Below are positions 17,430 to 26,362 of a stretch of DNA of 47,643 nucleotides, one piece after another; within the stretch, counting starts at the first letter, position 1; each line of letters starts with the position of its first letter. The notes under the pieces are model-generated. The model saw nothing but the letters and a program-made list of their open reading frames with translations. It was not told the DNA's origin and did not search any database. This stretch comes from Ramlibacter sp. (GTDB lineage Bacteria; Pseudomonadota; Gammaproteobacteria; Burkholderiales; Burkholderiaceae_C): positions 1 to 47,643 of the forward strand of contig NZ_JAQGNQ010000044.1 in NCBI RefSeq assembly GCF_028291745.1. The letters run 5' to 3'. A program made the position numbers and the translations under genes.

Positions 17430-18521
17430 TCAGTCGTCCTGGCTGCCGGCGCCCAGGAGATCGCTGGTGCGGGCCTGGCCGGCGCCGCCTATGCTTTGCT
17501 CGAAGGCGATCCAGGCGAGTCCCGCCAGGCCGAGCGTCGCGGCGAGCCGGTCTTCTTCGACCAGTACCTGCTGCAGCTGGGAGAGCAGCTCGAGCTCGCC
17601 CAGGTGGCCGGCGCTGAAGTCCTGCAGCGCCTGCTGGTAGCCAGCCTGCAGCTGGCGCACGTAGAGCGCCTGTTCATTGGCCGATTCCCCGCGGGTCGAG
17701 AGCTGCCCCAGCCGGCCGGCAATCTCCTGGCGCGCGTGCTGCAGCACGCCGGCCAGGTCGCCGCCCTGCACCGCCACCGGCACGGGAGTGGCCGCGGCTT
17801 CGGCGGGCCGGATCTCCTCGGAGAGCGCCTGCAGGTATTGGGCGAGCCGCAATTGCTCCAGCCCGCCGCCGCGGCCGGAGAGGACCAGGCCGGCCTCCGC
17901 CGCCATCACGTCCGGCCGCTGGCGCAGTACCAGTCCCGAAACGGCATCGGGCAGGCCGAACTCCGCCACCGGCAGGCTCCGCTCGGCCAGGGCCGGCTCC
18001 AGGATCACCGCCAGAGCCTCCGCCGGATAGCGGCCATCCAGCGACTCGGCCAGAGCCACGATGCTGTCGGCACGCAGCACGGTGAACTGGTGTTCGCGCG
18101 CGGCCGTCTCGCGCACCAGCAGGGCGACGGCACGTGCCACGTCGGTGTCGGCCTGCCGTTGCTGCTGCAGCAGCGCCCACTGGCGCGCGGCGGCGTGCTG
18201 CATGACGCGGGCGGTCGCCAGTCGCGTGCTGTAGACGCGCGCTTCCAGGTACAGCGAGGTGGTCCGCGCCTGGCGCGCGAGCCGCTGGGTGGCGTCAGCC
18301 CGCCGGTCCGAGGCGGCGTCGGCCAGCAGCAGGTCGAGCGTTCTTTCGTGGAAGGCCGTCCACCACGGGGTCGGCGCATGCGGCGAAGTGCCGCCGGCCG
18401 CCACCGGGTCGCTCGCATCCTGTGCGTGCGCCATGGGGGCAAAGGCGCAGGCCAGGGCGAACGCCAGGGTGGCGAGACGACGGCGCCTGCGGGCAGAAGG
18501 AGGGGAGGAGTGCATGGCCAT
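17430..18521 (-). CDS. short, divergent TolC/OprM-like outer-membrane factor
   Basis: About 363 residues with a signal peptide ending AHA. Two features mark the RND outer-membrane factor family: PWWTAFHERTLDLLLADAAS near the N-terminus and GLPDAVSGLVLRQRPDVMAAEAGL in the middle. The rest is long Gln/Ala/Leu-rich helical sequence with coiled-coil character, as expected for the TolC tunnel. It is about 100 residues shorter than usual, with barrel segments and loops seemingly trimmed. Starts at 18521 or 18515 fit best; no good ribosome binding site is visible. It lies between the two secretin genes on the opposite strand, with no efflux pump genes beside it. Function is uncertain and it may be degenerating. 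Confidence 0.62.
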   Translation of the reverse strand: MAMHSSPPSARRRRRLATLAFALACAFAPMAHAQDASDPVAAGGTSPHAPTPWWTAFHERTLDLLLADAASDRRADATQRLARQARTTSLYLEARVYSTRLATARVMQHAAARQWALLQQQRQADTDVARAVALLVRETAAREHQFTVLRADSIVALAESLDGRYPAEALAVILEPALAERSLPVAEFGLPDAVSGLVLRQRPDVMAAEAGLVLSGRGGGLEQLRLAQYLQALSEEIRPAEAAATPVPVAVQGGDLAGVLQHARQEIAGRLGQLSTRGESANEQALYVRQLQAGYQQALQDFSAGHLGELELLSQLQQVLVEEDRLAATLGLAGLAWIAFEQSIGGAGQARTSDLLGAGSQDD

Positions 18522-18823
18522 GGCCGCATGCTGCGATGGCATTGCGCAGATATTGCGCGCCAATGTGGGAGGCATTGTCGAGGGGCTCACGGTTGCTGCT
18601 CCTGAGGACATCGGGGCAAGAACTGGCGCATCGCGGCACGCGCATGCAGCCAAGGCGCGCGCATTCTCGCGTGCGAATGTGCAGGAATGTTGCAAGGCGC
18701 CGCAGCGCCGCCTTGCTTCGCGTGGCGCGCAACACCGGCACGCATGGACACAGTCCCTGCACGTTTCCTGCGCGATTGCTCCCTAGCCTGCCCATCCATT
18801 CTTCCCGATGGAGAGCAAGCCAG
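18522..18823. other. divergent intergenic region between the TolC-like gene and pilQ
   Basis: About 300 bases with divergent genes on both sides, so promoters for both are expected. A CAAGGCG/CGCCTTG hairpin lies at 18693-18715. I could not identify convincing -35/-10 boxes. The frames crossing it are extensions of the neighbouring genes without family likeness. Confidence 0.5.
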
Positions 18824-20929
18824 ATGAAGCAGGATTGGATGCAGCGGCTGCGCTGGACGATGGGCGCGGCGGTGGCCGCTGCGGTGTTCGCGGCGCAGGC
18901 GCAGGTGGAGGCTCCGCTCGCGATACGCGCCGTGACGGCCAGCACGCAGGGCGGCGCCGAGACGCTGCGGGTGGAGTTTTCCAGGCCGCTGACGGAACTG
19001 CCCACCGGCTTCGCGATCCAGTCGCCGGCCCGTATCGCGCTGGACATCGCGGGTGCGGCCAACGGCATGGCGGGCGAGCAGGTCGAGCTGGACCAGGGCA
19101 ACCTGCGGTCGGCCCGCGTGGTGAGCGGCGAGGACCGCGCGCGCCTGGTGCTGAACCTGCGGGCCGCCGTGCCGTGGAAGGCGCGCATCGACAACGGCGT
19201 GCTGCTCGTCGCGCTCGGAGCGCCCGCAGGAGCGACACTCGAAGCCGGCCACGATCGCGACCGCACGCCCGTGGCGCCGCTGGCCGACCTGGACTTCCGG
19301 CGCAGCCCCGACGGCGCGGGCCGCATCGTCATCGACCTGCCGGGGCCGATGCCCGCGGACATCCGGCAGGAAGGCGGCAAGCTGGTCGTGGAGATCCTGA
19401 AGGCCAGCCTGCCCGAGCGCCTGCACCGGCGCATGGACGTGGCCGACTTCGGCACGCCGGTCCAGACGGTGACGGTGCGGCAGGCCGGCGACCGGGTGCG
19501 CCTGGAGATCGAGGCGACCGGCGCCTGGGAGCACCGCGCCTGGCAGAGCGACAAGCAGTTCGTGGTGGAGGTCCGGCGACAGGCGCGGGCCGATCCGGAC
19601 AAGCCGACCGCGGGCGCGGAGTTCAGCGGCGAGAAGATCTCGCTGAACTTCCAGAGCATCGAAGTGCGCTCGCTGCTGCAGGTGATCGCCGACTTCACGC
19701 ATTTCAACATCGTCACTTCCGACAGCGTGACCGGCGCCGTGACGCTGCGCCTGCAGGACGTGCCCTGGGACCAGGCGCTGGACATCATCCTGCGCGCGCG
19801 CAACCTGGGGATGCGCAAGTCGGGCAACGTGCTGTGGGTCGCGCCGCGCGACGAGATCGCGGCCAAGGAAAAGCAGGAGCTGGAGGCGCGTGCCGCGATC
19901 CAGACGGTGGAGCCCGTGCGCACGCAGGCCTTCGCCCTCAACTACGGCAAGGCAGCGGAGATCGCGGCGCAGCTCACCGCCGGCAGTGGCGCCAACCGCG
20001 TGCTCGGTGCGCGCGGCAGCGTGCTGGCCGAGCCGCGCACCAACCAGCTGTTCGTGACGGACATCCCCGCGCGGCTCGAAGCCGTGCAGCAGCTGATCGC
20101 CAAGATCGACATTCCGGTGCGGCAGGTGCTGATCGAGGCGCGGATCGTCGAGGCGTCCGAGACCTTCGGCAAGTCACTCGGCGTCAGGCTCGGCGTAGCC
20201 GGCACGGCGAGCACGGGCAGCGGCAGCATCGCGATCGGCAACAGCTACGACGCCGTGAGCGCGGCCACCGGACAGACCACGGCCGCGAGCACCAGCACCA
20301 GCACGAGCACGAGCACGAGCACGAGCACCAGCTTCGTCAACCTGCCGGCGACCGGCCAGGGCGGCTACAGCGCCGCCAGCATCGCGATGTCGCTGTTCAG
20401 CGCGGGGGCCGGCCGCTTCCTGAACCTGGAGTTGTCGGCGCTCGAGGCCGACGGCAAGGGCCGGCTGGTGTCCAGCCCGCGCATCCTCACGGCCAACCAG
20501 GCCAAGGCGTTGATCGAGCAGGGCACCGAGTTTCCGTACCAGGAGGCAACTGCCAGCGGCGCGACCTCGGTGGCCTTTCGCAAGGCGACTCTGAAGCTGG
20601 AGGTCACGCCGCAGATCACGCCCGACGGCAACGTGATCCTGGACCTGGATATCAGCAAGGACAGCCGCGGAGAGACCACCGCCGCCGGCGTCGCGATCGA
20701 CACCAAGCACGTGCACACGCAAGCGCTGGTGGAGAACGGCGGCACGGTCGTGATCGGCGGCATCTTCGAGCTGACCGAGTCCGATTCGGAGACCCGCGTG
20801 CCCGTGCTGGGCGAGCTGCCGGTCGTGGGCGCGCTGTTCCGCACGCGGTCGAAGACGCGCGACAACCAGGAGATGCTGATCTTCATCACGCCGCGCGTCA
20901 TGCAGGAGATGCGCGCGGCGGCGCGCTGA
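18824..20929 (+). CDS. pilQ: type IV pilus secretin PilQ-like protein (orphan)
   Basis: A 701-residue outer-membrane secretin with a signal peptide to about residue 26 (AAQAQ). Two AMIN domains follow (about 35-125 and 145-250), of the kind that bind peptidoglycan in PilQ. Next come STN (ISLNFQSIEVRSLLQVIADFTHFNIV), NolW (AFALNYGKAAEIAAQL) and the secretin domain (LEVTPQITPDGNVILDLDISKDS; VPVLGELPVVGALFRTRSK; MLIFITPRVM). The Ser-Thr repeat at about residues 489-502 is coded by a hexanucleotide array. GGAGAG 8 bases before the ATG fixes the start. In most proteobacteria pilQ ends a pilMNOPQ operon; no pilMNOP precedes it here. Confidence 0.88.
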   Translation: MKQDWMQRLRWTMGAAVAAAVFAAQAQVEAPLAIRAVTASTQGGAETLRVEFSRPLTELPTGFAIQSPARIALDIAGAANGMAGEQVELDQGNLRSARVVSGEDRARLVLNLRAAVPWKARIDNGVLLVALGAPAGATLEAGHDRDRTPVAPLADLDFRRSPDGAGRIVIDLPGPMPADIRQEGGKLVVEILKASLPERLHRRMDVADFGTPVQTVTVRQAGDRVRLEIEATGAWEHRAWQSDKQFVVEVRRQARADPDKPTAGAEFSGEKISLNFQSIEVRSLLQVIADFTHFNIVTSDSVTGAVTLRLQDVPWDQALDIILRARNLGMRKSGNVLWVAPRDEIAAKEKQELEARAAIQTVEPVRTQAFALNYGKAAEIAAQLTAGSGANRVLGARGSVLAEPRTNQLFVTDIPARLEAVQQLIAKIDIPVRQVLIEARIVEASETFGKSLGVRLGVAGTASTGSGSIAIGNSYDAVSAATGQTTAASTSTSTSTSTSTSTSFVNLPATGQGGYSAASIAMSLFSAGAGRFLNLELSALEADGKGRLVSSPRILTANQAKALIEQGTEFPYQEATASGATSVAFRKATLKLEVTPQITPDGNVILDLDISKDSRGETTAAGVAIDTKHVHTQALVENGGTVVIGGIFELTESDSETRVPVLGELPVVGALFRTRSKTRDNQEMLIFITPRVMQEMRAAAR
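20288..20332 (+). repeat. in-frame AGCACC/AGCACG hexanucleotide array in pilQ
   Basis: Seven consecutive AGCACS units encode a Ser-Thr run in a loop of the secretin domain. Unit gain or loss would keep the frame and change only the loop length. Confidence 0.85.
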
Positions 20930-20937
20930 GACGCAAG

Positions 20938-20961
20938 GAAGGCCTTCGCACGACGGCCTTC
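20938..20961. terminator. hairpin between convergent pilQ and porin genes
   Basis: GAAGGCC and GGCCTTC pair around a 10-base loop, 9 bases after the pilQ stop and 10 bases before the porin stop. No strong T-tract follows on either strand. The position between convergent genes supports a shared termination role. Confidence 0.5.
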
Positions 20962-20970
20962 TCCGCGCGC

Positions 20971-22089
20971 TCAGAAGCTGTGGCGGATGCCCAGGTCGTA
21001 GCCGGTGGAAGTTCCGTTGGTCACACCCGTGCCGTAGGTCGCGCCGCCCAGCGCGATGGCGGAGCCATTGCTGTTGGTGACACGCGCCACCGTCGCATAG
21101 ACCGCCGTGCGCTTCGACAGGTTGTGCACGTAGCCGAGCGCGAGCTTCTGCGCGTGCGGATCGGCCGCGCCGTTGTTCTCGTCGACGCGATAGGACGAAT
21201 AGGAGGCGCGCAATTCACCGGCACCCACGGGGACCAGCGCACCGACCAGCCACTGGCGCCCGTGCAACTCGGTGAGGCTCTCGCGGTCGTCCTGGCCGTA
21301 CTGCGCCATCAGGCGGGCAAGGCCGAGGTCCCATTGCGCGCCCACGTTCCAGGTGCGGAAGTTGCCGGTGGTCGCGGACTGCGCGAAGTCCGTGCGTTGC
21401 CACGCGGCGGCCACGTCGAGCGGTCCGCGCTTGTAGCCCAGGCGCAGGCCGAGGCCCCGGCCGTCGTTCTGGGTAGCGGAGCCGTTCTGGGTGTTCTCGC
21501 CCATGTAGGCCATGCCCTGGCCATAGAAGCCGCCCAGGTTCTCCGGCAGGAAGTAGCCGACGGAATTGGAGGCGCGCATCTGCACGCCGGCCGTGCCTGC
21601 CGTGGTCATGCCGGCCGCGACCGCGCCGGCGAGGCCCAGCGTGGTGCCGACGCCGTTGGCGCCGAAGGGATCGAAGTTGGTGAGGTTCCAGTAAGAGGGC
21701 GAGTAGTCGCGTCCGAGCCGCAATTCGCCCCAGCGGCCGGCCAGGCTGACCGTGGAGCGGCGATTGAAGTTCAGGCTGCCACCCGAGGTGGTCACCCCCT
21801 GGTTGCCCGTGGCAATGGCGCCGCCCGCCGTGCCGTCGTCATTGCCCAGGCCGCCTTCGAGCCAGAAGGATGCCGCGAGGCCGCCACCCAGGTCTTCCGT
21901 GCCGCGCAGTCCGATCCGTGAGCTGTTGTAGCCCGAGTTGGTCAGCTGCGTGCTGCTGGTGGACCCGGCACCGCTGGCGCTGCCGTGTTCGACGGTGGCA
22001 TCGATGATGCCGAAGAGGGTGACCGACGACTGGGCCGAGGCCGCGCCGGCAGCGGCCATCAGGGCCGCGGCAATGCTGGATCTTTTCAT
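20971..22089 (-). CDS. Gram-negative porin (Burkholderiales OmpC/Omp32 type)
   Basis: A 372-residue outer-membrane protein. The signal peptide ends ASA at about residue 19 and is followed by the family opening QSSVTLFGIIDATVEHG. Further hallmarks are SRIGLRGTEDLGGGLAASFWLEGG, FNRRSTVSLAGRWGELRLGRDYSPSYW and the C-terminal IRHSF, ending in the phenylalanine needed for BAM recognition. It should form a trimeric 16-strand channel, often anion-selective in this order of bacteria. It is a single-gene unit, convergent with pilQ. The minus-strand region upstream (22090-22218) is the likely promoter region but no clear boxes were read. Confidence 0.93.
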   Translation of the reverse strand: MKRSSIAAALMAAAGAASAQSSVTLFGIIDATVEHGSASGAGSTSSTQLTNSGYNSSRIGLRGTEDLGGGLAASFWLEGGLGNDDGTAGGAIATGNQGVTTSGGSLNFNRRSTVSLAGRWGELRLGRDYSPSYWNLTNFDPFGANGVGTTLGLAGAVAAGMTTAGTAGVQMRASNSVGYFLPENLGGFYGQGMAYMGENTQNGSATQNDGRGLGLRLGYKRGPLDVAAAWQRTDFAQSATTGNFRTWNVGAQWDLGLARLMAQYGQDDRESLTELHGRQWLVGALVPVGAGELRASYSSYRVDENNGAADPHAQKLALGYVHNLSKRTAVYATVARVTNSNGSAIALGGATYGTGVTNGTSTGYDLGIRHSF

Positions 22090-22218
22090 GCAGTTCTTTT
22101 CTGGGTGTTTGCGAGGTACATGGCCCGCGCATGCGGACCGCCACCTCCCTCCGGCGAGACGCGTGTCGTCGGTGCACGCGCTCTCGACCTGGGCGCACTC
22201 TAGAAAAGCACCTGGTGG

Positions 22219-22241
22219 AAAAAATGCAGGCCGGTGCCTGC
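22219..22241 (-). terminator. rho-independent terminator of the N-acetylmuramidase gene
   Basis: Read on the minus strand, GCAGGC-ACCG-GCCTGC is followed by A and six T residues. It is the best canonical terminator in the window. It lies about 96 bases after the muramidase stop and before the porin gene. Confidence 0.8.
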
Positions 22242-22336
22242 CGCGCTCAGGACCCGTAGCGCATTCGATGCGGAGCTTGCCCGCGATGCCCGGGCGCGCC
22301 TGCGGGGGCGAGTTGAGGGGCGTGCGAGGGGGCGTG

Positions 22337-23134
22337 TCAGGGCGTGGGCCAGCCCAGGCGCCTGCGCAATTCCGCCATGGTGGGCGCGTCGGGCCGGCCG
22401 GTGGGGGGCAGTTGGCACGCGAGCTGGAAGGCTGTCAGCGCGTGCTGCGTGTCTTCCCCATACCAGCCATCGACCTTGCCCGGGCTCGGGACGCCGGGCA
22501 GCGCCAGCAGGGTCAGGCCCATCTGCACTTCCCGCACCAGCAGATCCGGCAAGGGCCCGGTGAGGTAGCGCGCGTAATAGCGGGCGAGCTTGCCGCCGTA
22601 GTCGTTGATGCTGTAGTTCGCCCCGTTGTAGCGTTCGGCGAATTGCGCCCAGTGGTGCGCGCTCAAGGGGCCATCGAGCTGCCCCGTGCGGATGAATTCG
22701 GCCATCGCCGCGATCTGCCGGTCTTCGGATTGCGTGAACGCCGCGACCATGTCTTCGACGTTCGCATAGCCGGCACGCGCCGCATTGAATCCCATCACCT
22801 GGCCGAGTCCCCACGAGGTGGCGCGCAGGGCGGCAGAGCGGTCCAGGGCGGTTGCCGTTTGCAGGCGCACGTACTGGTTGGCGCCACCTTCGCCGTAGCC
22901 GCCGGCCGTCCGGTTGCTGATGTCCGGGTGCCTGGCGTCGAAGCGGTGATTGGTGAGCTCGCTGAACTTGTGGCGCTCGAACAGGATCTTCGGGCGTCGG
23001 TCCGGCAGGAAGCCGCAGCCCGAGGTCTCGACAGTCATCACGGCCCACAGCGAAGGCAGGTCGGTGCGCAGCGAGGTCGCCAGCCGATCGAGACAGGAGC
23101 CGCTGAGGGGCGCGGCGATTCCAGCGAATTCCAT
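22337..23134 (-). CDS. N-acetylmuramidase (DUF3380-type) with peptidoglycan-binding domain
   Basis: A 265-residue protein. Residues about 15-185 form an N-acetylmuramidase domain with the motif MTVETSGCGFLPDRRPKILFERHKF, where E36 is the likely catalytic acid. TSWGLGQVMGFNAARAGY and the ending NYSINDYGGKLARYYARYL are also typical. The C-terminal 70 residues (MGLTLLALPGVPSPGKVDGWYGEDTQHALTAFQ) are a PG_binding_1 module. There is no signal peptide, so it resembles a phage endolysin or a spanin/holin-dependent lysin. No other phage gene is near. GAGGAGAAG before the ATG is a strong ribosome binding site. It may be a domesticated prophage lysin or serve cell-wall turnover. Confidence 0.85.
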   Translation of the reverse strand: MEFAGIAAPLSGSCLDRLATSLRTDLPSLWAVMTVETSGCGFLPDRRPKILFERHKFSELTNHRFDARHPDISNRTAGGYGEGGANQYVRLQTATALDRSAALRATSWGLGQVMGFNAARAGYANVEDMVAAFTQSEDRQIAAMAEFIRTGQLDGPLSAHHWAQFAERYNGANYSINDYGGKLARYYARYLTGPLPDLLVREVQMGLTLLALPGVPSPGKVDGWYGEDTQHALTAFQLACQLPPTGRPDAPTMAELRRRLGWPTP

Positions 23135-23301
23135 GGTGCTTCTCCTCGTGGTGCTGCCGCACGTTAGTCGGGGTGGCCGGTGGGCACATCAGCACAAAGA
23201 GGTACGCAATGGAGTGGTCCGGATGGCATCGGGCAACCGCGCCCCGCGGAAGGCGGGCCCCGGCTGCGCTTAGACTCGTGCGGTCGCCTCCATCGCCACC
23301 C

Positions 23302-23481
23302 ATGCCCGCCGATCTTCCCAGCCTGCTCGTGCTGGTCTTCACCTGCGCCGTGACTTTCGCGCTGGCGCGCTTTCTTTCCCGCAAGTGGCGGGGCAAGCGC
23401 CGCGAGCGGGAAGAGCGCGCAAGCCGCGTGGCCGAAAGCCGCCAGGTGCGGCGTGCGCGCGAGCGGCGCGGGACCAAATAG
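23302..23481 (+). CDS. small membrane-anchored basic protein
   Basis: A 59-residue protein: one N-terminal transmembrane helix (LPSLLVLVFTCAVTFALARFL) followed by a strongly charged Arg/Glu tail (KRREREERASRVAESRQVRR) likely to be helical in the cytoplasm. The upstream part of the open frame is divergent leader DNA and is not included. A strong hairpin terminator lies 30 bases downstream. I do not know a family. The layout (TM plus charged tail plus terminator) supports a real gene. Confidence 0.5.
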   Translation: MPADLPSLLVLVFTCAVTFALARFLSRKWRGKRREREERASRVAESRQVRRARERRGTK

Positions 23482-23510
23482 CGCGCCGTGCCGAAGCCGC
23501 GGCACCAATA

Positions 23511-23536
23511 GAAAGGCCGCCCGAAGGCGGCCTTTC
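23511..23536. terminator. strong 11-bp hairpin between two convergent small genes
   Basis: GAAAGGCCGCC and GGCGGCCTTTC are exact complements around a CGAA tetraloop. It is 30 bases after the plus-strand 59-residue gene and 19 bases after the stop of the minus-strand 58-residue gene. The CTTTC end gives a short T-run on the plus strand and the symmetry allows action in both directions. Confidence 0.8.
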
Positions 23537-23554
23537 GCTCCCTGACGCTTCCCC

Positions 23555-23731
23555 TTATCTCTGGGCGGCGGGCTTGTCGCCGGCCTTGCCGCGCCCGCTG
23601 CGGCGCCGGTCGCCGGCAGCCTCCGGGCGGCGCGTTTCGAAGTCCTTCAGCTGCAGGCCATACGAACTGGCCGTGACCGCCAGGATGGCCGGCACCCGCT
23701 GCAGGATCGTCGTCGTTCTGTTCTCGCTCAT
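23555..23731 (-). CDS. hypothetical 58-residue basic protein
   Basis: A 58-codon frame beginning MSENRTTTILQRVPAILAVTASSYGLQ and ending in an Arg/Gly/Ala-rich tail (RRRSGRGKAGDKPAAQR). It starts at ATG 23731 and ends at TAA just before the 23511-23536 hairpin. An AT-richer leader with GATAAGAA lies before the ATG. No family is recognised. A terminator placed exactly behind its stop is the main support. Confidence 0.42.
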   Translation of the reverse strand: MSENRTTTILQRVPAILAVTASSYGLQLKDFETRRPEAAGDRRRSGRGKAGDKPAAQR

Positions 23732-23930
23732 TTCTTATCGTCCCTGTACTTCGCTGTCTTGCTTGTGTGACTACAGTGCGCAAAGTATGGGAGTGGCCGA
23801 TCGAATGCTGTGCCAGCGGCCTGCGTCACACGAGGTCAGAGCTGTCTGACAGACAGCTCGGCTGTTGGGGTAGTTGCGCGGTCAACCATCGCGGCCGACT
23901 GGATGTCGTTGCTGGTTGAGCGCCACCGAT

Positions 23931-24016
23931 GGATGTCGTTGCGGGCTTGCCCCGCAATCCATGCGGCGGTTGATCAGGCGCCGCGTGGATCCCGGGTCGA
24001 GCCCGGGATGACATCC
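23931..24016. repeat. REP-like palindromic element, copy 1
   Basis: The left arm, GGATGTCGTTGCGGGC-TTG-CCCCGCAATCCATG, is itself a hairpin. After a GC-rich centre, the right arm, GTGGATCCCGGGTCGAGCCCGGGATGACATCC, is another, and the two arms are inverted with respect to each other. The near-identical copy at 45805-45895 shows it is a dispersed element. A second GGATGTCGTTG start at 23901 suggests partial duplication. It lies behind hslR in a 320-base non-coding gap; the remainder of that gap (23732-23930) shows nothing else except TCTGACAGACAG-type short repeats near 23845. Confidence 0.85.
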
Positions 24017-24051
24017 CAAGGCATGACATCCTTCCACTCAGAGCCACCCAG

Positions 24052-24480
24052 CTACTTCTTCGGGTCGTCCACCGAAGCGCTCCAGCGATCCCCCCACCCG
24101 TGGCGCTGCGCTTCTTCGAGATCCCGCCGGCCGCGCTTGGTAGGTCGGCCGTGTTCGATCGCCAGCGCCGGTTCGGGCGCATAGCGGCGCTGTTCGGCCG
24201 CCCGGGCGCGCTCCTGCAGACTCTCGGCGGTTTCCTCGTAGAGCTGCTGGGCCACCGGCGCGGGACCGCGGACGTCCGACAGGCCCTTGACCAGCACGGT
24301 GCGCGTGAGGCCTTCGCGCCGCACGGCCACGGTGTCGCCCACCTTGACCTCGCGCGCGGGCTTGTTGACGTCCTGGCCATTGATGGCGACGCGGCCCTTG
24401 TCGATCTCTTCCGTTGCCAGGCTGCGCGTCTTGTAGAAGCGCGCCGCCCACAACCATTTGTCTATCCTCAGTCGTTCCAT
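24052..24480 (-). CDS. hslR: S4-domain RNA-binding heat-shock protein Hsp15
   Basis: A 142-residue protein with an N-terminal S4 domain (MERLRIDKWLWAARFYKTRSLATEEIDKGRVAINGQDVNKPAREVKVGDTV), the usual length and layout of HslR/Hsp15. The C-terminal part is charged (ARAAEQRRYAPEP...RPTKRGRRDLEEA). Hsp15 binds stalled 50S subunits carrying peptidyl-tRNA and returns them to the cycle. The gene begins directly after the stop codon of a truncated histidine-kinase frame (24481), so it may now be expressed from sequences inside that remnant. Confidence 0.9.
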   Translation of the reverse strand: MERLRIDKWLWAARFYKTRSLATEEIDKGRVAINGQDVNKPAREVKVGDTVAVRREGLTRTVLVKGLSDVRGPAPVAQQLYEETAESLQERARAAEQRRYAPEPALAIEHGRPTKRGRRDLEEAQRHGWGDRWSASVDDPKK

Positions 24481-24747
24481 TCAGGTGTCATTCTCCACCA
24501 GCGGCAGGTGCACTGTGGCGTCGAGGCCGGCAATGCGACGTGCGTTTTCACGGTTTTCCAATTGGATACTGCCGCCCAGCGCCCGCGCGATCTCCTGGCA
24601 GATCGCCAGGTCCAGCCCGGAGCCGCTGCGCACGTCGCCGAGAAGGGCTGGAACAGACGGGCCGTCGTGGCGGACTGACACCAGGGGCGGCCTCGTGGAC
24701 GCGCGGGCAGAGAGGGGCGGCGGTGTTGTTCCCGCCGTCACCAGCAA
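24481..24747 (-). pseudogene. 3' stump of a sensor histidine kinase
   Basis: The 88-codon frame matches only the C-terminal end of a HisKA/HATPase sensor kinase: VSVRHDGPSVP (G1-like box), then SGSGLDLAICQEIARALGG (G2 box, with D in place of the usual second glycine) and GLDATVHLPL. The dimerisation domain, N-box, F-box, ATP lid and all membrane segments are missing. The next intact gene on the other side starts at 24803. A non-functional relic is the likeliest reading. Confidence 0.65.
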
Positions 24748-24802
24748 CTGCCTAGGAGTCTCCCCCGATAGCCACCCCCCAGCCGGCCGCTACCATCGCC
24801 CC

Positions 24803-26260
<1,458 letters not shown>

Positions 26261-26272
26261 AAATCAGTCGAT

Positions 26273-26289
26273 TGTCTGAAGTTCAGGCA
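26273..26289 (+). promoter_or_regulatory. candidate enhancer (UAS) dyad for the sigma-54 activator
   Basis: TGTCTGAAGTTCAGGCA is a 17-base dyad with one mismatched pair. Its centre is about 90 bases before the -24 box, the usual distance for an enhancer-binding protein. CTGAA/TTCAG half-sites recur just upstream (CCTGAA at 26256). Confidence 0.5.
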
Positions 26290-26312
26290 GTTCGATTGCA
26301 CGGAAGTCGGAC

Positions 26313-26338
26313 ACTTTGCCCGCCGGCGGGCGCAAAGT
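26313..26338 (+). promoter_or_regulatory. second dyad before the ABC operon (terminator or operator)
   Basis: ACTTTGC and GCAAAGT flank the 12-base palindrome CCCGCCGGCGGG. It could terminate the activator transcript or be a binding site (for example for bending protein or a second UAS). No T-tract follows. Confidence 0.4.
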
Positions 26339-26362
26339 CCTTGCGCGCCGGGCATTTGGCCG

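Noticed and set aside
18808..21921. 1037-codon plus-strand frame across pilQ and into the porin
   Set aside because: It is the +2 shadow of pilQ followed by porin antisense. The composition is typical of a GC-rich shadow with no recognisable motif.
22337..24480. prophage remnant around the muramidase
   Set aside because: No integrase, capsid, tail or holin gene and no attachment-site repeats were seen. The neighbours are a porin, small genes and hslR.
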